Positions 54,774-64,000 of a DNA stretch of 64,000 bases are shown here, one piece after another; the first letter of the stretch is position 1; each line of letters begins with the position of its first letter. Both the position numbers and the translations under genes were made by a program. The DNA lies in contig JAPMOS010000042.1 in assembly GCA_027972325.1 (NCBI GenBank), positions 18,501-82,500 on the forward strand, read 5' to 3'. The notes below the pieces were generated by a model. It saw only the letters and a program-made list of their open reading frames with translations, was not told the DNA's origin and ran no database searches. Source of the stretch: Paratrimastix pyriformis. Its lineage: Eukaryota; Preaxostyla; Paratrimastigidae.

Positions 54774-57700
54774 CTACTGGGGGGCGACGGGCATGAGGGG
54801 CATCATGGGGGGCGGCATCCCCATCAGCGGGGAGGCGGCGGCCCCCCCCAGGGGCGAGGCCGAGGGGGCGGGTGCAGGCGAGGGCTGCCCGAGGGCCTGC
54901 GGCGGCAGGGCGGGGAAGCTGCTCAGGTCCTTCAGCGAGCCCACGACCCCGGTCTGCACGGACGCACACGGAGGGATGCGATGCAACACAAAAGACAGCC
55001 ACCGTGAGTCGGAGGGGAGAGCGGGAGGTCCTTCAGCGAGTCCACGACACCGGTCTGCATGATGACCCAGACGAAGACACCCACCGTGAGTCAGAGAGGG
55101 CGGGTACATGACCGGGGTACGCAAGCATATGAGGCACATGACCCGCCTGCGTCCGACCCGTGTGCCTGTGTGTGTGCCTGTGATGGCAGACGTTGAATGG
55201 AAGTAGATGTGGCGCTGGGTGTCTGTGTATGACCCGGGTGTCTGTGTGTCTGTGTGTCTGTGTGTTGTACAGAAGCAGAAGCAAGAAGGACGATGTTGAA
55301 AGGGACAAGTGTGTCTGTGTGTGTCTTGTGTGTCTGTGTGGGCATGCTGGCGGACGTTGAATGGGAAGTAGATGTGGCGCTGGGCGGCCCGGGTGGCCAC
55401 GTCGGAGAATGCATCGATGTACTTCAGCGCGCACAGGTACTGCACCGGGTCCACGCCGTACTCGCGGAGGGCCTCGCCCACGATCCGCACCGAGTCGGCC
55501 TCGGCCTTGGCGATGAGCACCTTGGACTCGGCCAGGGCACGGGCGGCAATGATCTTGACCTGCTGCTGCCCCTTGGAGACCGCAATCTGGGCCTGGCACT
55601 GGCCCTCGGCTGTGCAACGGGAAGCCAGCCCCAACAACCCAGCCCAGCCCCACCCCCAGCACCAACAAGGTGGGAAGAGGGATGATGTGGTGAGGGGCGA
55701 GGCCAAATGACGGCTGAGCTGAGAAGGGCATTTCCCGCGCAAGAGCACACACACACAACGGCACGGCGCCATCGACTTCGCGGAACCCCAAAAGGGGCCA
55801 CGAGCCCGCTCAGCATTGGGCGAATGATGCGGCTGTTCCCACCAAACCCCGAAGGGGGCAGCAGGAACAGCATTGGGCGAATGCCATCGCTTTCACTAAA
55901 CACATGATGGGATGGGGGGGCATGACGGATGGGGGGGGGGGGGGGGGGGGGGGGCAGAGGGGCGCGCGGACACTCGGTCTTCATCTGCTCGCGGAGACCG
56001 TCGGCCTGGATGATGGCCGCCCGGCGGACACGTTCGGCCGAGAGCTGCTTGTGCATGGCCTGCAGGGGCGGGGCGGGGCGGGCGGGCGGGCGGGCGGGCG
56101 GGCGGGGCGGGCGGGGGGGGGGGGGTTTGTACTGTAGGGGGGGTCATGGGGCAGCGCGGAGCCTTGAGGATGGTGGAGTGGGGGACGGGTTGATCTCGAG
56201 GATCCGAGGGAAGCCAACGGCGGGGCGCATGATGACACAGGGGCAGGGGCAGAGGCGGGGTGCGTGGGGGGGGGGGGGGGGTGCGGGGGCGGACCCTGAG
56301 GATGGTGGGGAGGGTTGATCTCGAGGATCTCGAACTTGAGCAGCTGCAGGCCCCAGTTCCACAGAATGTTGTGGATCTTCTGGGTGATCAGCTTGTTGAT
56401 CTCCTCCCGGCTGGCCAGGGTGTCGTCCAGGCCCTGCATATCACATGGACACACACACATGGACACATTATAGGGACTGGGTGAGCAGCTTGTTGATCTC
56501 CTCCCGGCTGGCCAGGGTGTCGTCCAGGCCCTAGACACGTGCACACACGGACACATTATAGGGACTGGGTGATGAGCAGGTGTTGATCTCCTCCCGGCTG
56601 GCCAGGGTGTCGTCCAGCCCCTGTTGTATGCACATTACCCATAGACACACACAGATGGACACACAGATGGAGTCCTGGGTGGGTCCTGGGTGGGTCCTGG
56701 GTGGGTCCTGGGTGGGTCCTGGGTGAGTCCTGGGTGGGTCCTGGGTGGGTCCTGGGTGAGTCCTGGGTGAGTCCTGGGTGGGTCCTGGGTGGGTCCTGGG
56801 TGGGTCCTGGGGGGGGGGGGGGGGGGGGGGGGTCCTGGGTGGGTCCTGGATTGGTCCTAGGTGGGTCCAGGGGGTGGCGAGCTGTCTGTGTGGCCGATGA
56901 TGGAGCGCGGGATGATCTGGACGATCCCCCCGCCGAACCGGGTGTGGTGGCGCCCGTGCCGTGCGTGATGCTGGCGTGTGCCTGGGTCGGCCGTGTCGCC
57001 GATGATGGCGCACATGGTGGACTTGGACGATCCCGTGTGTGTCAGTGCCGTGCATGCGGTGTGTGCCTGGGGTACGGCAGGCCGACCATGTCGCCGATGA
57101 TGGAGCGCAGGGTCTGTGCCAATGCATGCTGCAGTGCAATGCATTGGGGGGGGTGTGTCTGTGGTGGTGGGGGCAGGCCGACCATGTCGCCGATGATGGA
57201 GCGCAGGGTGGTCTGGACGATCCGCTCGACGGCGTTGAACAGGTCGAACACCTCGTACGCGGCCCGAACCGGGTCGTGGATCCGGTAGACCATCATCGGA
57301 TGCACCTGCAGAATCCCCCAAAACACCCCCCGAGACATGAGGGTGAGGGCCGGGGGGGGGGGGGGCAGGACACACCCGCTTTCGGATGGGCGGATGGGGG
57401 ATGCGAGAGGCAGAACGAAAAGGGCCCGGACGGAGGGGGCAGGGAGGTCGGACCTCGATCTGGACGTTATCCCGGGTGATGATCGACTGGAAGGGCAGGT
57501 CTGCGAGATCCGGAAGACATTCCATTCCCGGGGGGAGGGATTCGCATGAGCGGACAAGGTCCGGGGAAAGAAAATGACGAGGCGGACCGACGAGCGAGTC
57601 GCGAAGGTCAATGCGGTCGATGTGCTTCTCCACCAGCGTCACCTGGGGCCGGTAGCCGCCGGAGACGTAGTCGAAGTTCAGATCAGCTATGCGGAATCAA

Positions 57701-58066
57701 CCGCGAGGAGAGGAACAGGTAGAGAGCAATCGGGAATAACCACAGAAAACACAGGCGAATTGTGTGAGGCTCAAGGGGGAAACAGAGCAGACATTCCGTG
57801 TAACGCCAAACGAGAGTCCGGCGCTGATCCATCCCAGGAATGAGACAGTGAATCCCACCTTCGAGTTTCGCATGGAACTTTCCAAACCGCTCGACAATCA
57901 TTGCCTCCCCTTGGTGAACCACGACAATGTTCCGGAAGCAGGAACACATAAAAATCTAAAATGTTCCGACGGTTTTTGAGCACTCGAATAGCCGGGGAAA
58001 GGGACAAACCAAAAAGAGAAGCCCAAAAAAGGCCACAAATGTAATCCAGATAATAGTTTCGATCAT
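54774..58066 (-). CDS. SPFH/stomatin-like (prohibitin-domain) membrane protein
   Basis: Exon 1 (58066-58010) and exon 2 (57955-57805) join across a 54-nt intron to give an N-terminal membrane anchor (IIWITFVAFFGLLFLIFM) followed by RNIVVVHQGEAMIVERFGKF, LEGGIHCLIPGMDQ. Later exons give VTLVEKHIDRIDLRDSLVDL, PFQSIITRDNVQIE, VHPMMVYRIHDPVRAAYEVF, NAVERIVQTTLRSIIGDM, LDDTLASREEINKLITQKIH, WGLQLLKFEILEINPP, MHKQLSAERVRRAAIIQADG, and the coiled-coil QIAVSKGQQQVKIIAARALA to LKYIDAFSDVATRA. This is the SPFH order of stomatins and SLP-2. The tail is Pro/Met-rich (MGMPPPMMPLMPVAPQ). It probably scaffolds membrane microdomains; plasma membrane or organelle cannot be told. Exon-edge copies occupy at least four introns. 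Confidence 0.85.
56655..56880. repeat. GGTCCTGGGTG tandem repeat in an SPFH intron
   Basis: About 17 units of GGGTCCTGGGTG, with a G run of about 21 at 56811-56832, between exons ending GDM and starting LDDTLASR. Confidence 0.93.
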
Positions 58067-58510
58067 GCAGGAACTCGGCTTGTTCTTCGGTTTGGGAAGT
58101 TGACCGGCGGGTTTGATGACTGTCCGCAACCCAATTCAGTTTGGATTTGCTCTCTTCCTTTTGGAGTGCCCCTGCGTTTCCTGTGTGTTCCACCCCGACA
58201 ACGCGAAGAGAACCGAAGGGAAAAAAATTGCAGCGATCGGGTTTGGGTGGACGTAATGTAATGATGGAAACCCGCCTCGCGGGCGAGCTCGGAGATGCGA
58301 AGAGTGTTGCAACAGGACGAGGCAGCCGCCGCAAGAAGAGGAAAAAAGACGAATGATGAGGGGAGGAACCACACGCGAAACGAAAAAATGTGGGGGTGGG
58401 AAATAAACATCGATCGTCGTGTGGGTCCGACACAGGCGTGTTTGTGTTTGGGTGATGCCGGATCTGCCCCGGGGGGTGATGAACGGCAGAACCGGAGCAA
58501 GCAGGGCGCT

Positions 58511-59280
58511 TTACGCGCGGGCAGCGACGGGGGCACCGGCAGCGGGGGCGGGGCCAGCCGGGCCGGCGGGCCGGGCGCGGGCGCGCTCCTGAATGACCTG
58601 CATGACGGTCTCCAGGACACCCTGCTTCTGCTCGAAGATGGCCTCGATGCTGGAGATGTTGTCCCGGAGATACTGCACCTTCCGCTGCAGGAACTCCTGC
58701 GCCTTGGGCACCGTCTTGCGCACGTAGTAGTTGGTGCCCACGTCGACCAGCACCGTCCGGGTGTCGCCGATATGCCCGGGGACATAGAGGTGCTCACAGG
58801 AAGGGGGGAAACAATAGTGAAGTTAAGGAGAATCGCGGGGGAAGAGAACGTGGCGTGCGTGGAGTGGGTGGGTGGGCGTGAAGGGGGGGAGGGGGAGGGG
58901 GAGCAGAGGGCGGGCGGGTGGAGGCGTTGAATCGATATTGAGCTGGTCAGGGGGATGAGAATCTTCTTGCCTGTTCGTCACAGAGAGAATCGGTCAATGT
59001 TCGTGCGTGTCCGTCCAGACCTTCATTCTCGGGATTCAGAGAGTCGAGGGACTTCTTGGCCTCAAGGAAACGGTTATGGGCAACACGGAGCTCACTCAGA
59101 GACTCCTGGAAACGCTCGCACTCGCCCTGAATCTGCTGTTTGAAGGAGTTGAGCTGCTCAATGCTCAGGGTGTTGAGATCGATCTAGATTGTCCGAGGAA
59201 AACACCAATCCCACCAAAATATGCACCTTTGAAGGGCAATAATGCTCTCTGCTGACCTGCCGAGGCTCAGGGGCGCTCAT
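58511..59280 (-). CDS. PFDN5: Prefoldin subunit 5
   Basis: Four exons (59280-59257, 59183-59021, 58970-58939, 58789-58511) give 165 residues. The order matches the alpha-type prefoldin: MSAPEPRQ-IDLNTLSIEQLNSFKQQ, ELRVAHNRFLEAKKSLDSLN, ENEGKKILIPLTSS-LYVPGH, VLVDVGTNYYVRKTVPKAQE, FLQRKVQYLRDNISSIEAI, and a helix ending in an Ala/Pro tail. It is part of the hexameric chaperone that hands nascent actin and tubulin to CCT. Introns 1 and 2 start GTCAG and GTCTG. The third, between LTSS and LYVPG, starts ATATC and ends either GAG or CAC, which suggests a minor-class or otherwise non-canonical intron. No frame break is seen. Confidence 0.95.
58790..58938 (-). other. Candidate AT-AC (U12-type) intron in prefoldin 5
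   Basis: On the minus strand the intron begins ATATCGATTC, directly after the codons for LTSS, and ends TGTGAGCAC before LYVPG. CTCCTTAACT, close to the U12 branch-site consensus, lies about 33 nt before the end. No GT donor near the conserved junction keeps the frame. Confidence 0.6.
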
Positions 59281-59388
59281 TTGATGGAAGCGTAAAGTGG
59301 ATTGTGGCGGGGAGCAATCAACTGTACTTTTTTTAAATCCCGCGACCCGTTTCTTCTTTTCCTCCCTCCTCTTTTGTGACCCAACGAC
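59281..59388. promoter_or_regulatory. Short head-to-head promoter region
   Basis: 108 bp separate the ATG of prefoldin 5 (-) from that of the vWA protein (+). It contains T-rich sequence (TTTTTTTAAATCC). Probably a shared promoter; no factor site was identified. Confidence 0.4.
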
Positions 59389-60177
59389 ATGGCTACCATC
59401 TCACTCATCCCACAGGATGATTTGGTCCCAGCCACATCAACCATCGACAATTTTCATCTTTCTTGTATTATTAACGTTCCCGCTGAACCCACTCGCCCCC
59501 GTCGGACTTGCTTCTTAGACTGTCTGAACCTTCTTCTTCCACCCGGAAAAGTTTCCTCACACCTCCCAGTGGTCCTGTTGATCAACTCATCCTCCCTCAT
59601 GGAGCCGGTCCTCCCGAACGTCGTGTCGGGCTGCCAGCAGCTCCTCTTGAAGAGCGATGTCTGTTCCACGATTGATTGGGCGCGCACCTCACTCGCCACT
59701 CTTGGTCGGCTCTCACCACCATGTCGGTATCACCCCCAGATCTGTGATCGCGACCGGGTTGCGGTTGTCGCCTACGGGGACGGAGTCGAGACGATGATGC
59801 CCTTCGAGAGCCTCACACCCGGGGGCAAGGTCGGCTCTCCCCCCTCCCCCCCCCCACCCCCCCACCCCCTGCTGCGACCGTTATGCCGCCCGCCCGCCCG
59901 CCCGCCCGCCCGCCCGCCCCATCCACGCACACATCCTCACCGCCGCGGGGGGGCCGGGTGCGGGTCAATTCCCGTGGGGTGATAGCAACGGGCCCGGCAG
60001 GCGATGGGGCTCATCCGGGCGCGGGGCGGCTCGGAGCTGCTGGGCGGGCTGACCCAGGCCCTGGACATGGTCGCCACCAGGGACATCCAGTCTGTCGTCA
60101 CGCCCGGACACATGTTGTATGCGCACACACAGGCCCGTACACACGGCTGACCCAGGCCAGGGACATCCAGTCTGTCG

Positions 60178-60225
<48 letters not shown>

Positions 60226-63200
60226 GTACGCACAACATATTGTATGCACACACACGGCTGACCCAGGCCCTGGACATGGTCGCCACCAGGGACATCCAGT
60301 CTGTCGTCACACACACCACCACCACCACCACCACCACCACCACCACCACCACCACCACCACCACCACCACCCACCACCCACCACCCACCACCCACCACCC
60401 ACCACCCACCCACCACCACCACCACCACCCCACCACCCCACCACACCACCACCCCAGGCACCGTCGGGGCAGCTACCCGGTTGTGGTTGTGGTCAGCGAC
60501 GGGACCTGCGGCGGTGCGGACCCGGCCCAGGTGGTGGCCACGGTGGGGAGCCGGCTGAGGCCCTGGGGTCCCCTGCTCGCTGGCCATCTGCGGGTGGCTC
60601 CCCGGGCGACCCGACGGACGCATCCTCCAGTCCGCCACCCCCCCCCCCCCCCCCCCACCAGCACGGCACCGCCACCTCTTCGACCTCACGGCACGTGTCA
60701 TGCCCCAAGCGACCTCCATCGTCCACCCCGCCCGCCAACCATCCGCCCCTTGATCCACCCGCCCACCACCATCCACCCCTCTACCCGCCCATCCATCCGC
60801 CCATCCATCCACCCTCCCGTGTCCCTCCCATCCACCCGCCCGCCCGCCCGCCCGCCCATCCACCCCGGGGTCATGATTTCCTGGCGCCGCGCCGTCTCGC
60901 CATCGGTGGCATTGTGGGGCATGCAGCTATGGCCATGCTCCCCACTCACCACTACCCCCGCTGGTGTGGGTGATGTGGGTGGTGCAGGCAACTGGCCATG
61001 CTCACCCCAGGCGGCATGCTGGACGCCCTGGCCGAGAGGGAGCGTCCGTTGACCCCCCCCCTCTCCCCCCCCCTGCCTTGCCCTGCCTTGGGAGGGCCCT
61101 GCCTTGTCATGCGCTCCCAACGTGCCCCCACCCACCACGTGCCCCGCCATGCCATCTGCCAGTTTCTGAACGATCCGACCTCGCTTGCTCCTCGCTGGCG
61201 GGTGGTGGCTGGGTGTGTGGGTGGCTGGGGATGGCGGGTGGCTGGGTGTGTGGGTGGCTGGGCGGCTGGGTGTGGGTGTGTGGGTGGCTGGGCGGCTGGG
61301 TGTGTGGTGTGGGTGGCTGGGCGGCTGGGCGGCTGGGTGTGGGTGGCTGGGCGGCTGGGCGGCTGGGTGGCTGGGCGGCTGGGCGGCTGGGTGTGGGTGG
61401 CTGGGTGGGGATGGTGACTAACGGGCCACCTCTTCTCTTGGGGTGGGTGGGTGGGCGGGCGTGATGGCGGGGGCAGAGTTCGGGCGGCCCTGCCATGGGG
61501 CGCGGCTGCTGCGGATGGTGGCCCCCCGGGCCCGCATCACCATCGAGGTCCGCCTCCACCACCCCGCCTACATCCCCACCCCGTCTACATCCCCCACCCA
61601 CACCGCCTCTCCATCCCCCACCCCGTCTACATCCCCCACCCCGTCTACATCCCCCACCCCGTCTCCATCCCCCACCCCGTCTACATCCCCCACACCGTCT
61701 ACATCCCCACCCCGTCCACCCCGTCTCCATCCCACCCCGTCTCCATCCCACCCCGTCTACATCCCCCACCCCGTCTCCATCCCCCACCCCGTCCACCCCG
61801 TCTACATCCCCACCCCGTCTCCCCACCCCGTCTACATCCCCACACCGTCTACATCCCCACCCCGTCCACCCCGTCTCCATCCCCCCCGTCTCCATCCCAC
61901 CCCGTCTACATCCCCCACCCCGTCTCCATCCCCCACCCCGTCCACCCCGTCTACACCCCCACCCCGTCCACCCCGTCCCATCCCCCACCCCCACACCGCC
62001 TCCATCTCCCACACCCCACCACCGCCACCACCCCTTGGGATGGCAGACAACCCCCATCCCTCACCCCCATCCCGTGCACCCACCCAACCCGCACCCGGAC
62101 GCGCACGGAATGAGACCCACACACGGGTTCTGGCCACCGCCGTGGGGGGTTCACAGACGGACGCCCCCTGACGGTCCGGGCAGGCCCGCTGCAGTGCGAG
62201 GCCACCGCCCAGCCGGGCGCACCCGGGTGGGGCTCGAGGTGGGGCCGCTCTTCGAACTCGAGACCCACCCCTCCTCTTCACATGCGCCCTCGCCCCCGGC
62301 CCACCCGCGTCGGGTCTGCGCGCCGCCCCACCTCCCACCCTCCCCCCCGCCATCCCCCCGCCATCCCCCCCGCCATACCCCCCGCCATACCCGCCATACC
62401 CCGCCATCCCCCCGCCATCCCCCCATACCCCGCCATCCCACCCGCCATCCCACCCGCCATACCCCCGCCCGTCCTCCTCCCCCCGCCATCCCCCCCGCCA
62501 TCCCCCCCGCCATCCCACCCGCCATCCCACCCGCCATCCCACCCGCCATCCCCCGCCATCCCACCCGCCATCCCACCCGCCATACCCCCTGCCATCCCAC
62601 CCGCCGACACCTGGACTGCCCAGCCTCATGAATGACGATGCCCACGATAAGAAGGAATTGATGGGACGACACGAGCTGTGATGATGATGCTCCCCATTTT
62701 AATCGCAAGTGCCCAATGAAATGTAAGAAGAAGGAATTTATGGATCCCCCGCCCACCCGCACCCCCCAAATTCAACTGGCGGGATGGCGGCTCCCCTTTG
62801 CAGCGGTCACGCCCCGGGCCGCCATCGAGTGGGCCGCCCCGTCGGGCCAGCAGCAGCCCTGGGACGAGGCCCCCGGTGGCCCCCAGCCGGCCGGCCAGGC
62901 GGCACGGGCCGAGTGTCGCATCGGGCGGACCCCGCAGCCCCTCGTCGCAGCCCTGGGCAGCACGGTCAGCGCCATTCGCCACACCCCTGCTGGCGATGAT
63001 GCCTGGATGATGTTTGGATGATGATTGGATGATGATTGGGTGATGACCGGGTGATGACTGGATGATGACTGGATGATGATGACTGGATGAAGACTGGACG
63101 GTGATGGCTGGATGATTGGATGACGATGATGATTGGATGACGATGATGGTTGGATGGAAGATGCTTGGGTGATGATGATTGAATCACCGATTGCATGATG

Positions 63201-64000
63201 ACTGACGTGTATGGTGGTGGTGGTGGGTGGTGGTGACGGGACGCAGGGCCAGGGCCGGGGCCACCCCGAGGTGCATGCCGTGCGGGCGCGCCTCCTGCTG
63301 GCCGACGCCTACGACAAGGTCACCCCCGCAACCGTTGCGCTTGCGGGCCCCCCCAATGGGCGACACTCCTTCCCGAGGGTGGTGGTGATTGCTGTGGTTG
63401 CTGGTTGCGGGCCCCCCCAATGGGCGACCCCTTCCCGAGGGTGGTGCTGGTGGGCTGGTGGCGTTGATGGTGCTGATGGTGCTGGTTGCTGCTCCGGTGG
63501 TGGGTATGGGCGCCGATGATTGCTGTGTTTAGTGGCGGTGGCGGCTCTGGTGGCGGGGGCTGTGGTTGTTGTGTGTGCAACTAGCGGATGTGCTCATATG
63601 GCGGCTGTGGTGGTTGTGTGTGCAACAAGTGGATGTGCTCATATGGCGGCTGTGTGGTGGTTGTGTGTGCAACTAGCGGATGTGCTCATATGGCGGCTGT
63701 GTGGTGGTTGTGTGTGCAACTAGCGGATGTGCTCATATGGCGGCTGTGTGGTGGTTGTGTGTGCAAGTAGCGGATGTGCTCATATGGCGGCTGTGTGGTG
63801 GTTGTGTGTGCAAGTAGCGGATGTGCTCATATGGCGGCTGTGTGGTGGTTGTGTGTGCAAGTAGCGGATGTGCTCATATGGCGGCTGTGTGGTGGTTGTG
63901 TGTGCAAGTAGCGGATGTGCTCATATGGCGGCTGTGTGGTGGTTGTGTGTGCAGCTAGCGGATGTGCTGGTGGCGGGCCGGGCCCCCGAGGCGGCCACCT
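59389..64000 (+). CDS. vWA-domain protein, 3' end beyond the window
   Basis: Starts MATISLIPQDDLVPATSTID. Exon 1 runs to LPVVLLINSSSLMEPVLPNV and QQLLLKSD, then a GTCTG intron (about 59662-59739) leads to RDRVAVVAYGDGVETMMPFE. The next exons are GLIRARGGSELLGGLTQALD (about 59999) and SYPVVVVVSDGTCGGADPAQ (about 60460). These are the beta1, beta3, T-loop and DG strands of a von Willebrand A domain, but the MIDAS D-x-S-x-S is N-S-S-S and the Thr is Ser. Further exons include LAMLTPGGMLDALAE (about 60990), GARLLRMVAPRARITIE (about 61495), GLEVGPLFELE (about 62240), AIEWAAPSGQQQPWDEA (about 62820) and VHAVRARLLLADAYDK (about 63270). An exon starting LADVLVAGRAPEA is cut by the window end. One frame break near 62223. 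Domain architecture recalls Copine- or Sec23-unrelated cytosolic vWA proteins; function unknown. Confidence 0.65.
60046..60445 (+). repeat. Exon-end copies plus CA and CCA microsatellites
   Basis: The exon end with its donor (CTGGACATGGTCGCCACCAG, then GGACATCCAGTCTGTCGTCA) recurs at about 60140 (shortened) and 60250. A (CA)n run lies at 60178-60220 and (CCA)n at 60306-60440. Confidence 0.9.
61560..62015. repeat. CCCCGTCTACATCCCC array in a vWA-gene intron
   Basis: About 30 units of CCCGTCTACATCCCCCA and CCCGTCTCCATCCC variants following a GTCCG donor near 61549. Confidence 0.93.
62338..62605. repeat. CCGCCATCCCAC array in a vWA-gene intron
   Basis: About 20 units of CCGCCATCCC(A/C)C with CCGCCATACC variants. 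Confidence 0.93.
63540..63975 (+). repeat. 43-bp array derived from an acceptor/exon edge
   Basis: About nine copies of a unit containing GGTTGTGTGTGCAACTAGCGG and ATGTGCTCATATGGCGGCTG. The last unit ends GTGCAG at about 63953, followed by the true exon start CTAGCGGATGTGCTGGTGGC. Earlier units carry GCAAC or GCAAG at the same place. Confidence 0.9.

Noticed and set aside
57950-58066. In-frame TAG in the SPFH gene as a reassigned stop codon
   Set aside because: A 54-nt intron (57956-58009) ending in that TAG removes it and yields a clean membrane anchor joined to the SPFH domain.
63540-63975. Array resembling a CRISPR or regulatory repeat
   Set aside because: The units are contiguous with no unique spacers, and they derive from a splice acceptor in a eukaryotic gene.

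Overview
The window is nuclear DNA of a eukaryotic protist. It is very GC-rich and compact, with about 17 protein genes on both strands, nearly all split by short introns that are stuffed with tandem repeats. Genes for IMP3, prefoldin 5, a UBE3A-type HECT ligase, a caprin-like protein, a GT13 glycosyltransferase, a cyclic-nucleotide phosphodiesterase and a probable ciliary protein (CFAP141-like) point to a flagellated unicellular eukaryote. The oxygen-sensitive lysine 2,3-aminomutase hints at low-oxygen life. The lineage cannot be fixed from the sequence alone. No rRNA, tRNA, CRISPR or bacterial operon was seen.

Layout. 1-6950 (-): LRR, proline-rich and coiled-coil protein running off the left edge. 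7437-8706 (+): caprin-like. 9232-11880 (+): SLC35F-type transporter. 12882-13535 (+): IMP3. 13940-14598 (-) and 14615-15900 (+): two unrecognised genes. 16344 to about 22.5 kb (+): CNBD-phosphodiesterase fusion. 24221-31587 (-): UBE3A-like HECT ligase. 31586-35721 and 35898-40153 (+): two tandem paralogous CUB/filamin-repeat membrane proteins. 40704-43961 (-): acetyltransferase-lysine 2,3-aminomutase fusion. 44308-44686 (+): CFAP141-like. 45197-50597 (-): E2-LRR-RRM-RGG fusion. 50611-54371 (+): GT13 glycosyltransferase with a 1-kb palindrome in an intron. 54774-58066 (-): SPFH/stomatin-like. 58511-59280 (-): prefoldin 5. 59389-64000 (+): vWA protein, cut by the right edge.

Three genome-wide features stand out. 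First, most introns begin GTCCG, GTCTG or GTCGG rather than GTRAGT. Second, many introns contain extra copies of the neighbouring exon edge, including the splice site, sometimes expanded into arrays. Third, at least seven reading frames break by exactly one base at or beside a short C/G run, which looks like assembly error rather than decay.

The exon models were assembled by eye from protein-family resemblance and splice phase. For IMP3, the aminomutase fusion, the E2 fusion, prefoldin 5 and CFAP141 the exon lengths sum to an open frame. The phosphodiesterase, HECT, LRR/coiled-coil and vWA models remain approximate.
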